The notes: a model not told the origin generated them from the letters alone. 64,000 bases of DNA from Owenia fusiformis (GCA_903813345.2 CAIIXF020000006.1:21397936-21461935), one strand, 5' to 3'; shown: positions 36,996-48,186, counted from the stretch's first letter. Program-made: numbers and translations.

Positions 36996-37500
36996 AATAT
37001 TGGCAACATTTGACGCAATTTCGTTTTTTCATTCCACTACTACACCGCCTCAATAAGTTTGGCAACATTTGACTATTGCGCAATTCCGTTCTTTCATTCC
37101 AGTTTGGCAATTTCGTTTCACTGCTACACCGCCTCAATAAGTTTGGCAACATTTGACTATTACGCAATTTCGTTCTTTCATTCCACTACTACACACCCTC
37201 AATAGGTTTGGCAATTGCGTTCTTTCATTCCAGTTTGGCTATTTCGTTCCACTACTACACCGCCTCAATAAGTTTGGCAACATTTGACTATTACGCAATT
37301 TCGTTCTTTCATTCCACTACTACACCCCCTCAATAAGTTTGACAATTTCGTTCCACTACTACACCGCCTCAATAAGTTTGGCAACATTTGACTATTACGC
37401 AATTTCGTTCTTTCATTACACTACTACACCAACTCAATAGGTTTGGTAATTGCGTTCTTTCATACCAATACTACACCAACTTTTTAATAAGTTTTGCAAC
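36996..37500. repeat. Irregular tandem array, about 66-bp unit
   Basis: CCACTACTACACCGCCTCAA followed by TAAGTTTGGCAACATTTGAC, then TATTACGCAATTTCG and TTCTTTCATT repeats about eight times. Several shorter units lack the middle section, giving a mixed 30/66-bp pattern. The short ORFs here (minus 36943-37167, plus 37388-37630) are products of the repeat. Confidence 0.9.
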
Positions 37501-37822
37501 CAGAAGATCCATTTGGAAGGCACGTGAAAGCCTTTTTAGATTTTTGATGTTGATGTTGTTCCTAAATAACAATAAGTCGGACATAAATCACTTTGGTGCA
37601 TTTGTTAAATCGCCAAACAAAGAAAACTGACTCTAGCAAGTGGTCCCGAAAGGGAATTCGAACTGTCAGTTTGACAAACTTATGGACAAGAGTGTATCAT
37701 GTCAGGCTGTAGCACCTTCGAGGAACTTAAATGTCAGTACAATTACGAGGAGATTGTTTCCTATTTCAGGCAGAAGAAGTACCTATAGAGAGGTTAATAG
37801 CCACAGCAACTTTATATATGTA

Positions 37823-38420
37823 CAGGGTGGGTCAAAAAACCAATAACCGAGTTTAAAGATGAATGATTCATATGATATGTGTTAAACCATGCCATGTATT
37901 ATATATCATTTTAAAGATAAATCATTTCCTAACCAAATAACACCATCCAATTGAAAAAACTTGGAGTTTGAGACAAAAATTGATACCAGGGGTGCAGTGA
38001 GCGACCAAAAATCAAAATTCCCAAATTTCCCTCCATATTGCAGTCACTCAATATGCTTGACTGAATCATCATACATTTATTTAAGAATAATACACAATTT
38101 ATAATTTATTAAAAATAGTTCAGTATTATTGCTAAATTTTGCCCTATACTTGTATAAATGTACCTCTTTTGTAGGTACCAAGGTTCAAATTTCCCTCCAT
38201 TTTCCACAATTTGGAAATCCGCAGTAAATAATTTCTTGGTCGCTCATGACACCCCTGGTGTCAATTTTAGCCACACATGAAAACAAGGGTTTTTCAATCA
38301 GATGGTGTCATATTTTAGGAAATGATTTATCTTTAAAATGATATGCAAAACATGGCATGGTTTAACATTATATCATATGATATTCATCCTAAACTTGTGT
38401 ATTGTTTTTTGACGCGGTTT
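37823..38420. mobile_element. Fold-back element with CAGGGTGGGTC terminus
   Basis: The left end CAGGGTGGGTCAAAAAACCA is preceded by TA (37821-37822). The right end GTTTTTTGACGCGGTTT is its decayed inverted counterpart and is followed by TA. The arms of about 210-220 bp pair through AAACCATGCCATG/CATGGCATGGTTT, AAATCATTTCCTA and AGGGGTG..GAGCGACCAA. The loop of about 150-180 bp is AT-rich and non-coding. The terminal words resemble the other CAGGGTG elements here. Confidence 0.8.
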
Positions 38421-39804
38421 TACAAGAAAAACGAAGACAGCCCGTTTGAAATGCATAGACAATCTTATGTTCTTAAATATCGACGAAAATCTATTTGATT
38501 TAGTCAAGCCCAAGAATATGTGTCCTATAGTTCAATTATGAGTATGACATTTGGCTATTTAAAACGTCTACTCTGTTCTATATTATATAAGATGGTACAT
38601 TGTAGGTTTCTGTAGTATCTAGCAATCTCTTTCTCGGCTACATATTACCAACATCTTTCAATTCGATGTAACAATCCGCCATGCAGCCTACAGCCTCTGC
38701 CTCAATAGTTATATCTCCGTTAACCCTGACTTAATGTGTAACATAGTGCGAGGATGCACTTCTGTCATAGGAGGGGAGTTTGTTACAAAATTATATACAA
38801 AATTACTATCACGACATCTATCTTAGATTAGTGTTTTATAACGTATTTGTTAGGTGATTTCTAAGCTGCATATTCGAAATAAAGTAAAGGCCGTAGTTCA
38901 GAGATGCATTGCATCATTTACGCGCATGAAATGATTGATGATGTTTTACCTCACAGAACACCAGAATCTCAAAGGCACTCAAAAGAAAGCAATAACCCGC
39001 TGTTTCACCTGACACACATGTATACAACTTGTTAATTTCTGGACCTATTTAGGCATAGGAATGATAGAGAGCAATCTTTGAAAATGTCACACAATTTAGA
39101 TATGTTTTGCTAAAATTGAATTCAAAGGTTCATTCAAGGGAAATCCATTAATTTAAATGATGCGTTCTTGTCTCAATAAATGGCGTAATATGTCTACCCG
39201 GACCCTGTAGTATAAAATAGTTAAATAACAATTCATTATAGATTTTACCTAAAGAAGCAGATTTTAAATATGCTTGATTATAATTCCAACTACAACGAAT
39301 GCGTATGTATGATTGCCCATTGTCATTGAAATGGAAACCAATTGATTTTAACTAAACTGTACCCATCATGTGCAAGGGAATATGACAAGATGTACGATTA
39401 CATTGATCTGACCTAATTATGGGTTATAATTATAATCCGGTTGAATGAATATGTGAGTGAGAATAACTACTTTTGATACGAGACTCGAAGGAATTCCTAT
39501 CATTTAATACACATCCAGCATTTTAACGGTATAACGCCTTGTAAATTACACTCAGTACTCAGGGGATCTTTACCCAAGAAATTTCCCATCAACTAATTTG
39601 ACATACATTGGGTAGCTGTATAGAAAGCCATTATCAGATAATAGATTATAGATAAAATAAGATTAAATGTCGACTTATAGTAGACGATCTCCCCAGATTC
39701 ATAAAGTGACCTTAAGGCGAGGGTTAATAAATCTGCAGTTTACTATAATTCGATCGTTGTAAAAAAGTTGGATAGAGGTCGTAAAACGTAAGCTTTGCCA
39801 GAGA
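38421..39804. other. Gene-free interval upstream of the CXC locus
   Basis: No supported exon or repeat. AT-rich sequence leads to the promoter-like region of the downstream locus. Confidence 0.45.
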
Positions 39805-39900
39805 ACGCCAATCAGTCAAGATGTTACGAGATGCGCACTCGTTGTTTTAACAATTAATTCATTATAAAGATGGCGTCGGTAAACTTGGTTACGTGACTAG
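39805..39900 (+). promoter_or_regulatory. Candidate promoter of the CXC-motif locus
   Basis: GCCAATCAG at about 39807 is a CCAAT box. GATGCGCACTC at about 39829 resembles an NRF1 half-site. AAGATGGCGTC at about 39867 matches the YY1 consensus often found just downstream of TATA-less transcription starts, and TTACGTGAC follows at about 39889. No TATA box is seen. The order and the consensus splice donor about 125 bp downstream suggest a start near 39850-39870. Confidence 0.45.
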
Positions 39901-39996
39901 TTTTCTGCTCTTTCAAGAATTTGCGGGATTTTGAATTGGGATAACAAGAGCCATTTGTTGAGGGTTCAACGGAGGAAACCTTCAACTTTTATCATG
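39860..39996 (+). other. First exon (mostly 5' UTR) of the CXC-motif locus
   Basis: The exon ends TTTATCATG|GTAAGTGAG, a perfect U1 match. An ATG occupies the last three bases (39994-39996), but joining it to either copy of the next exon soon gives a stop when the main acceptors are used. The true start codon may therefore lie further downstream. The 5' boundary is inferred from the YY1-like motif. Confidence 0.4.
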
Positions 39997-40671
39997 GTAA
40001 GTGAGTTCATTATGTTACTCATGTTGTATTAAAGTTTTGGAGCTGTTGGTTGTATATTTGAAGACGAAAATGCGAATTTAATGAAGCCCCTGAGTTTTTG
40101 AAGTATTTTCACAGTACATTTGCTAAGCTTGTAAATTCGTATATTAACATCATGTAAGCTAAGATTTTGTACTTCTTCTTCAAGATAAAAGAATAAATTA
40201 ACGTTAAATGATATATCTTTTACATCAAGAGGTCAGATTAATCCGTTTACACGAAATGAAAATCTTCCGATTTACAACTTTTTTTCGAAATGTGTCCTCC
40301 ATTTTTCGATTTTTTGCCCTTATTTTCTCTTTATTCCCGTATTTGCTGCGAAAGTTATGATCACATTTACAATAAAACTAACATATTTTTTTATTTTGTA
40401 TCTTATTATTGCCACGATTGTGTCACATCACTTCAGAAATGGATTCATAGACGAAGTTTTATTTTCCCATTGAAATAACATGTAGGTGCTGGACAGCTAC
40501 TCGGATAAATAAATATTATGAAAAAATGTCCTGAGCTAAACCATTATCAAAGGTGCACTATTTGTCTAAGTCAATAGGTGTAATGAGTTATGTTGTGTTG
40601 TTTTACTGGTATATCATTGTATGTCAATCAATACATGTATAGATGTCTATAAATGGTGTCATTATTTTTAG

Positions 40672-40765
40672 GGTTCTCAGTCAAGTGCGGTATAAAGCAG
40701 TGCTGTAGTTGAATCCCTCCAGAAAAGATATGCTTTGAATGAAGGATGCAATAAGTTACTATCAG
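40672..40765 (+). other. Leader exon, copy a
   Basis: The acceptor TTATTTTTAG|GGTTCTC and the donor ATCAG|GTAAAC bound 94 nt containing TATAAAGCAGTGCTGTAGTT and GAATCCCTCCAGAAAAGATA. Stops occur in the frames entered from exon 1, so it looks untranslated. A downstream copy exists at 41184. Confidence 0.35.
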
Positions 40766-41183
40766 GTAAACTATGTTGTTTTATATAAAAAATAGTATCA
40801 CTATTGGAGCTTTTGGAGCTCCCTGCGCTCGCCTGACTATGGACCTGAATAGGATGTGTCTTCTAATGGTTTGCTTGTGGCATTTTTGAATAGGGTTCAC
40901 ATAAATACACATTTTAGATTTACATTTACAGAATACATTTTACATTTTTTACATTTTATTAACCGTAAAAAGTGTGCATATTATACCAGCTTCAACAGTT
41001 ACAGGTTTTTGCCTTGATAACATACAGTTGTACATTGTCAAACATAGGTGCACTATTTGTTTGTCTTAGTGAATAGGTATATTGAGGCATTTTGTGTTGA
41101 TTTACTGGTATATCATTGTCTGTCAATTAATACATCACAGATTCACATGTATAGGATTCTATGATTTTTTTCATTATTTGTAG

Positions 41184-41258
41184 GGTTAAAGTAGCGCAGT
41201 AGAAAGTATAAAGCAGTGCTGTAGTTGAATCGCTCCAGAGAAGATATATGCTATGAAG
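41184..41258 (+). other. Leader exon, copy b
   Basis: The acceptor TTATTTGTAG|GGTTAAAG and the donor CTATGAAG|GTACTA bound 75 nt homologous to copy a. Both splice sites survive the duplication. Two adjacent similar exons could be alternatives in the transcript. The reading frame entered from the exon-1 ATG stops at once. Confidence 0.35.
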
Positions 41259-41540
41259 GTACTATATAAACATAAAAACTTACAATTGTGTAAACTATGG
41301 TGTTTTATATCAAAAATAGGCTAGTATATCATCAATATTATTAATATTTTGATATAAGGATTCATAAAAATGTTATCTATGATGCTTTGTGATTATCGCA
41401 AAGTTAGTAAGCTAATAAGCAATGTTGTTGATGCCATTAGATACAATCGTATGTACCGTTTTGAAAAAGTTGCCATCCACAATAGGGTGTTTCATCCTTG
41501 CTGCAAGCAGCAAAGGTATTTTACAAGTATTTAGGCATAA

Positions 41541-42450
41541 ATGAAGTCTTTTGAAGAAGGATTGGGTGTTTCACTTTTTGATTTTATTTTGGATCAAGAT
41601 GGAGTTTTGCCCAGTTGGTCTCCTGGTAGAGGAAAGCAAGCACAAACAATTTCAGTCAAATCCGTTGATGTTTAGACCTCCCCTTCCACATTTTCTGACA
41701 CCCATTCACTACCATGTTAATAATTGTTTGAATATTGCAGAAAGTATCAATTTCATCATGTTTGAGACCCATGTTCTACCAAAGGCATTACAGTGATTTG
41801 CATCAAATTCATTTGAAATGTTGTTCAGTATGCTTTTGATCCATGCACTTCACCAATTTATAACATATTGTGAATCTTTTTGGAGATATTGTATTTCATA
41901 TTGTAAGGAATAGATTGGTTAAAAGTTAAAAGTTGCTTGTAATTTTGTCACCCCCTATAGATCTGATTCTTCCTTTAAGCATTGATTTATAAGAATGTGC
42001 TATATCATTAACGTTAACCTGCATCAGTTTTTAGCAAGAATCAGGTATTGATATCATGAATTCGAGAGTACCTATGATCCCCAAAATTAAAGATGCATCA
42101 GCTTAGGCTATCAGATTCCACCTTTTAAAAGTTCAGGACCCTACATTTTCTAATTGTGTAGTTATGGCACCCTCAAAATGGCAAAACTCCATTGTGCATG
42201 AAGCAATTTGAAGTTTGGTAGAACATAGGTCTCAAATATGATGAAAATGACAGATTATTAAGTTATTAATATGGTAGTGAATAGACGTCAGAAAGTGTGG
42301 TAGGGGGAGGTCTAAACATCAACAGATTTGACTGAAATCTTTGTGTTTACTGTCCTCTTTCAGGAGGTCAACTGGGCTATACTCCATCCATTGATCTTGA
42401 AAAAAAGTCAAAAAATGAAATAACCTAATCCTCAAGCTCCTCAAATTCAT
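41541..42450. mobile_element. 0.9-kb fold-back element within an intron
   Basis: The left arm (about 41541-41805) and right arm (about 42193-42450) are inverted copies. Among many shared blocks are GGATTGGGTGTTTCA with its complement GAAATAACCTAATCC, AGATGGAGTTTTGCC, GATGTTTAGACCTCCCC and GAGACC.ATGTTCTACCAAA. The loop of about 390 bp contains the conserved 46-bp motif. The terminal inverted repeats are imperfect and no target duplication was found. The apparent 81-codon ORF in the left arm has no known motif. Confidence 0.8.
41934..41980 (+). repeat. Conserved about 46-bp motif, copy 3 of 3
   Basis: GCTTGTAATTTTGTCACCCC, CTATAGATCTGATTCTTCC, TTTAAGC. It lies in the loop of the fold-back element and matches 22728-22773 (inverted) and 31454-31499. 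Confidence 0.7.
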
Positions 42451-42593
42451 TAGAAGCATATTCTCTGATTCTAGGCCTATTTGAAAAGAATTCATCAAAG
42501 TGTAGCAATTATAGGCACTTAGCAGTTAATCTGAAAACATGCTATGGGCTGATGTGAAAAAATCATTCTACCCTGGTGTTATTTTTATTCCAG

Positions 42594-42669
42594 GAATATG
42601 AGAAGGACTTCTGCAAAATACCTGGCAAGTTTTATCCACCCTAGTGAGACACTAACATGCAAGAAAATG
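42594..42669 (+). CDS. Short coding exon A of the CXC-motif locus
   Basis: The acceptor TTTTTATTCCAG|GAATATG and the donor AAAATG|GTGAGT enclose 76 nt. A frame with an internal ATG (42598-42600) reads MRRTSAKYLASFIHPSE, then TLTCKKM, and ends in phase 0. That is the phase needed to join the CXC exon at 44990, so this ATG is a possible start. A homologous exon lies 1.2 kb downstream. The peptide is not recognised. Confidence 0.4.
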
Positions 42670-43304
42670 GTGAGTTAGGGTAATATGCAATATTAAATAT
42701 GATATTTAATAAATAAAGATTCCTATATCATTCTACTGGGAATATAGAAAAGCATGAGGGCATGGACTAACCCATACACAAAATCTGGAAGGTAAAGCAT
42801 GAGTGCATTATCAGAATGGGTTAGTACATGCACAAATGCTTTCATTTCCATTCAAACATGACCATGCTCTAATTGAATTTCTCGACCAGTCAGAATGTAG
42901 CATAGCCATTAACGAATGTTCTCTATTTCTCCATAGATGCACAACCGTGCATTATTCAATCATTCGGGTGTCTCTATATTGTGACGTCACACCTATGAAT
43001 GGCGATAATAACAGCAACTATGGGTATTTTATGAACCCCAATCCTTGAATACGACACAGAAATTCAACTTTTATGTTCGATACTTTATTTCAGGCAGAGT
43101 ATATCTTAGCCTTGGTTAACCATTGAATTGAAAATTAAAGGCTTAAAGTCAGTTTATTATTGAATATGGGGGCTATTTAGTGTGATTCAAATGTCATCAT
43201 ATACTTTGTTTCTTTTTTATGAATTATAAATATTTTCACTGAAATTGTTGATTTTAATGAGGATTGTTAGAACTTGAAGACTATTGATCCAAATGGCATA
43301 AATA

Positions 43305-43640
43305 CAGGGTGTCAAATAAATTTATTCTCCCCTCATAAGCTTAAACACCAACACAATGTTGCATAACTTTTTTGTCTGCATGGTCATTGTATACAGACTG
43401 TGTTATATGAAAACAAGTGGTGCAGATATCATGTGCGCAAGATGGGATATTAATGGTCATTTTTGAATGTGAATTTGTGATATTTCATAAACCAAGCAAG
43501 GCATGCTGGGTACCCGATCATAGTCACTCATTTGTAGAAAATACTTAATTTTGTTTTGCGTTCAATTTATGTGCACCTCGCAGTTGCACACTTGATATCC
43601 ACACTGCTTGTTTTCATATAGCACAGTCTCCATAGAGATT
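43305..43640. mobile_element. Partial CAGGGTG-type element
   Basis: TA (43303-43304) precedes CAGGGTGTCAAATAAATTTA, the terminus type shared with other elements in this window. Inside, GACTGTGTTATATGAAAACA at about 43397 and its inverted copy TGTTTTCATATAGCACAGTC at about 43608, with ATATCA/TGATAT further in, show a partial fold-back. No matching right terminus was found. Confidence 0.5.
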
Positions 43641-43810
43641 AATTGTTCTTCTGAATATACATGTAAGCCATCATGGAAAAACTCCACAAGAAGTTTCAGA
43701 TTAGTAGTCCAACCTTCTGTCCCGGCAATAACTTTTTACCTATTGGCCCAATTTTGATTTTATTCTTTCCGTACCATTTTAGGCAATTTAGTTTTATTCT
43801 TTTTTTCCAG

Positions 43811-43890
43811 GAATATGAGATGGAGTTCGTTCTTTACAATACCTGGCAAGTTTTATCAACCCCAATGAGACACTACCATGCAAGAAAATG
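43811..43890 (+). CDS. Duplicated coding exon B (homologue of exon A)
   Basis: The acceptor TTTTTTCCAG|GAATATG and the donor AAAATG|GTGAGT bound 80 nt. The frame equivalent to exon A gives YLASFINPNETLPCKKM, with four amino-acid changes, but a 4-nt length difference near the 5' end puts a TGA upstream in that frame. Spliced after exon A in phase 0, the exon would instead be read in a different frame. It may be an alternative, a decayed copy or a non-coding exon. Confidence 0.35.
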
Positions 43891-44273
43891 GTGAGTTTAA
43901 ATAATATGCAGTCTTGTATGTATTGAAAATAGAGCTGAAATGATAATGATAGCCTAGTTTCAATCTGGTTGATTTGATTAAAATACACATTTTCATTGAA
44001 TCAAGATCTGGTTAAATATTAATGTAGCCATTATTAATTTAATCTTCTATGTAGTATTTTCTACATACATTTCAAGGCAAAATATTGGATGGATTAATCT
44101 AAGCTGATTACTTATTTGTTACCATTTGCCACTTTACTGGAAAAGTGAGGAATTAAGTGTTCTGCAGAATACAGCATTTTATATTCATCAATAGATTTTA
44201 TTAAAATGGTGAATGAAATTATAATGAAATAGAATTAATATACACTGTATTTATGAATTTAGATTTTGTTTTT

Positions 44274-44985
44274 AGCTCACATGGTGAGCTTTTGCAATCA
44301 CTCACTTGTCCGTCTGTCTCTCCGTGTGTCCATCCGTGCGTCCGTCTGTCAACAATAGTGGCACGTTTTAAAACCTCTGTCGATAGAATTCCCGTTTTAA
44401 GTTATTTCTGTTCAACATCAATACAGAAAACCCCCCTATGACTCCTGGTTCAAAAGCTCGCCTATTCTCGCCATTTTTGTCTCGCAAAATTCACTTTTGA
44501 CCCATTTCCTAGCTCTACAAATAATTTCAGGTGTCTTACAGTGTAAAAATCCTTGTCAATGTAAAGATTAGTTGTATGAAATAATTTTGTTACAATAAAT
44601 CAGCAAAAAATTATATCCATTTTTTTTATTTTCAGCCATTTTAGTTAACATTGATTTGTCCATTTGACTTGCGAAATCCACTTTTCTGTCAACAATAGTG
44701 GCATTTTTTAAAACATCTTTCAATAGGATTCTGTTCAACATCAATACAGAAAACTCTTCTATGACTCCTGGTTCAAAAGCTCACCAATTTTCAAAATGGC
44801 CGCTATTTTTTTCCGCAAAATTCACTTTTGACCCATTTCCTAGCTTTACAAATAATTTCAGGTGTCCTGCATTGTAAAAATCCATGTCAATGTGAAAAGT
44901 AGTTGTATGAAATAATTTTGTTACAAATAATCGGCAAAAAATTGTATCAGTTTTTTTTTATTTTCAGCCATTTTAGTTAACATTG
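44274..44985. mobile_element. Pearl/HINE-like element with two core repeats
   Basis: The hairpin AGCTCACATGGTGAGCT (44274-44290) is followed by a GTCCGTCTGTC-type microsatellite (about 44309-44350). Two direct core repeats of about 300 bp follow, 44349-44655 and 44689-44985. Each starts GTCAACAATAGTGGCA, contains AAAACTC.TCTATGACTCCTG-type sequence and ends TTTTATTTTCAGCCATTTTA, then GTTAACATTG. The second core ends exactly before the CXC exon and supplies its polypyrimidine tract. Confidence 0.75.
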
Positions 44986-44989
44986 CAAG

Positions 44990-45126
44990 ACAAGGAGATG
45001 CAAATGTAACAGCTTCAATAAAGAATGTGGACCTGGATGTAAGTGCAAAGATTGTAAAAATCCTAAAGGATCTTGTACTTTACAAGTCGATTTCCAGTCT
45101 GATTCATCATCGTCTGAAGATGAAAG
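44990..45126 (+). CDS. Exon encoding a CXC-type Cys-rich motif
   Basis: From an acceptor at ACATTGCAAG|ACAAGG the frame reads TRRCKCNSFNKECGPGCKC, KDCKNPKGSC, then TLQVDF and an acidic SDSSSSEDER tail, ending at GAAAG|GTACAT. The CxC...C...CxCxxCxNP spacing resembles a tesmin/TSO1-type CXC zinc-binding module, though only one half is present. Such modules occur in chromatin and cell-cycle regulators and in transposon-encoded proteins. Without splicing the frame runs to a stop at 45193. Splicing joins it in phase to 48699. TE origin versus host gene is open. Confidence 0.5.
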
Positions 45127-45222
45127 GTACATTCTGATTCGGAAAATGATGACCTCCCAACAGAATAATGAATATATTGACTATAGCAAATAGAATGTAG
45201 ATGAAAAAAACTTTGAGACCAA

Positions 45223-45505
45223 CATGGCATATATTTACATCATTACATATAACAGTCCATGGATGCAAACTGATACCTGGACTACATGTATTCATATTCA
45301 CATACAATTCCATACATTTATGAGAAGAAGTTACTTAAGAGTAGTGTAAATACACTATAGGCCATCCAAAGATTGGATAATAAGCTGTTGATAACATTAA
45401 TATGTACATAAAGTGATTTTACACAGACAAGGCATATTTTTATATCATTGCATGGGAAACAGTCCAAAGATGCAAACCCTAACACCTGGAATATTCACAT
45501 AATTT
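45223..45505. repeat. Local direct duplication
   Basis: 45226-45308 and 45430-45503 share GGCATAT.TTTA.ATCATT.CAT, AACAGTCCA..GATGCAAAC, ACCTGGA.TA and ATTCACATA in the same order. An old duplication of about 80 bp, about 200 bp apart, in the putative intron. Confidence 0.6.
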
Positions 45506-45700
45506 ATCACTATTTGATACTTTGGACTTCCAAAAATATATAGATCATGATATATAGAGTAGGCCCAAGTACAAGCAATACCAGTAGTAGTTCACCATAT
45601 CTTATACTTTATGGTAGAGAAAAATGACAATGGTAACAATTTAAAATGCTTTAAAATGTATATGCTACAACAAAATATACTAGTCTCCATCCACTTTTTA

Positions 45701-47835
45701 TGTCACCACCAAAAGTGGTGACATATTGTTATGGTCTCCGTTTTTTTGCGACGGCGGTTGGTGGTTGGCGTCCGGCGGTTGGTGGTTGGCGTCCGGCGGT
45801 TGGCGTCTGTAACAATTTCTTACAACTTCCTATAACTTAACAAATACTGTTTAGACTGACTTCAATTTTTTTCTAAATCATCTACATGTTCTCAGAAGTT
45901 CAAATCTGACTTTAGATTTGACATTTGACCTTCAATGACCTTCTCAAGGTCAAAAAGGTCTTTTTTCAACTTGCTTCACATTGAATAAATTTTTTTTCAA
46001 AATCATCTACATGTTCTCAGAAATTCAAATCTGACTTTAGATTTGACATTTGACCTTCAAATCTGACTTTAGATTTGACATTTGACCTTCAATGACCTTC
46101 TCAAGGTCAAAAAAGGTCAAAAAGGTCTGTTTTCAACTTGCTTCAAATTGACTAAATTTTTCTTTCAAAATCATCTACGTGTTCTCAGAAATTCAAATCT
46201 GACTTAAGATTTGACATTTGACCTTCAATGACCTTCTCAAGGTCAAAAAAGGTCAAAAAGGTCTGTTTTCAACTTGCTTCAAATTGACTAAACAATTTTT
46301 TCAAAATCATCTATGTGTTCTCAGAAATTCAAATCTGACTTTAGATTTGACTTAAGATTTGACATTTGACCTTCAATGACCTTCTCAAAGTCAAAAAAGG
46401 TCAAAAAGGTCTTTTTTCAAATTGCTTCAAATTGACTAAATTCTTTTTTCAAAATCATCTACATGTTCTCAGAAATTCAAATCTGACTTTAGATTTGACA
46501 ATTGACCTTCAATGACCTTCTCAAGGTCAAAAAAGGTCAAAATGGTCTGTTTTCAACTTGCTTCAAATTGACTAAATTTTTTTTTCAAAATCATCTACGT
46601 GTTCTCAGAAATTCAAATCTGACTTAAGATTTGACTTAAGATTTGACATTTGACCTTCAATGACCTTCTCAAGGTCAAAAAAGGTCTGTTTTCAACTTGC
46701 TTCAAATTGACTAAAAAAAATTTTCAAAATCATCTACGTGTTCTCAGAAATTCAAATCTGACTTTAGATTTGACTTAAGATTTGACATTTGACCTTCAAT
46801 GACCTTCTCAAAGTCAAAAAAGGTCAAAAAGGTCTTTTTTCAACTTGCTTCAAATTGACTAAATTTTTTTTTCAAAATCATCTACGTGTTCTCAGAAATT
46901 CAAATCTGACTTAAGATTTGACATTTGACCTTCAATGACCTTTTCAAGGTCAAAAAAGGTCAAAAAGGTCTGTTTTCAACTTGCTTCAAATTGACTAAAA
47001 AAAATTTTCAAAATCATCTACGTGTTCTCAGAAATTCAAATCTGACTTTAGATTTGATTTAAGATTTGACATTTGACCTTCAATGACCTTCTCAAAGTCA
47101 AAAAAGGTCAAAAAGGTCTTTTTTCAACTTGCTTCAAATTGACTAAATTTTTTTTTCAAAATCATCTACATGTTCTCAGAAATTCAAATATGACTTTAGA
47201 TTTGACATTTGACCTTCAATGACCTTCTCAAGGTAAAAAAAGGTCAAAAAGGTCTTTTTTCAACTTGCTTCAAATTGACTAATTTTTTTTTTCAAAATCA
47301 TCTACATGTTCTCAGAAATTCAAATCTGACTTAAGATTTGACATTTGACCTTAAATGACCTTCTCAAGGTCAAAAAGGTCAAAAAGGTCTGTTTTCAACT
47401 TGCTTCAAATTGACTAAAAAAAATTTTCAAAATCATCTACGTGTTCTCAGAAATTCAAATCTGACTTTAGATTTGACTTAAGATTTGACATTTGACCTTC
47501 AATGACCTTCTCAAAGTAAAAAAAGGACAAAAAGGTAATTTTTCATCTTGCTTCAAATTGACTAATTTTTTTTTCAAAATCATCTACATGTTCTCAGAAA
47601 TTCAAATCTGACTTTAGATTTGACATTTGACCTTTAATGACCTTCTCAAGGTCAAAAAAGGTCAAAAAGGTCTGTTTTCAACTTGCTTCAAATTGACCAA
47701 ATTTTTTTTTTCAAAATTATCTACATCTTTTCAGAAGTTCAAATTTGACTTTACAAGTTCTCAGAAATTCAAATCTGACTTAAGTTTGAACTCATAATAT
47801 TGTGAGCAACTAGGTGGTGACATTTTGTCATGTTA
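45701..47835. mobile_element. Large pearl/HINE-like element with about 14-unit core array
   Basis: TGTCACCACC.AAA.GTGGTGACA forms a 5' hairpin (45701-45723). Its terminal word returns inverted as GGTGGTGACA at 47813-47822. A GGCGGTTGGTGGTTGGCGTC repeat follows the hairpin, then about 14 direct units of about 137-150 bp (45880-47770). Each has AAATCATCTAC.TGTTCTCAG, an AAATCTGACTTTAGATTT mini-palindrome, TGACCTTCAATGACCTTCTC and AAGGTCAAAAA runs. Extra TTTGACTTAAGA insertions distinguish alternating units, so the array may have expanded as dimers. Confidence 0.9.
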
Positions 47836-48186
47836 ATGCCTTGTTAGTATGTATTTTGTAGTGTACTAAAAATTTTACAGTTATATGAAATTAAGTTTGA
47901 CAAAGTGCACAATTTCAAATATTTCATTTGAACAAAATATGCTGGCCTCTATTTAGTAGTAAATTGTGTTTGTTATTCATTCAGCTTATTTATTGTGTTT
48001 ATCGTGTAAAATTTTATTTTAAAAGTAAAAATGAAAAACATAAGGATAATGATATGCATATCAAAGCAATAGAATTCTTTCAGTGTGCCACTTAATAGCT
48101 TAACTTGTAAAAAGAAAGGACATATTGCACATTATCCTACACTAACATTAAAAATGAAATTGACATCTATTGACAAAAATAATAAC

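Larger units (their letters stand above)
40543..41320. repeat. Tandem duplication (about 500 bp) including an exon
   Basis: 40543-40800 and 41043-41320 share GGTGCACTATTTGT, TTTACTGGTATATCATTGT, TGTCAAT.AATACAT, the exon-like core and the following AACTATG.TGTTTTATAT. The left and right copies differ by small indels. The duplication carries along a leader exon with its acceptor and donor. Confidence 0.85.

Noticed and set aside
37000-37500. Regular repeats as a CRISPR or zinc-finger array
   Set aside because: Irregular tandem DNA repeat with no variable spacers and no finger motif in any frame.
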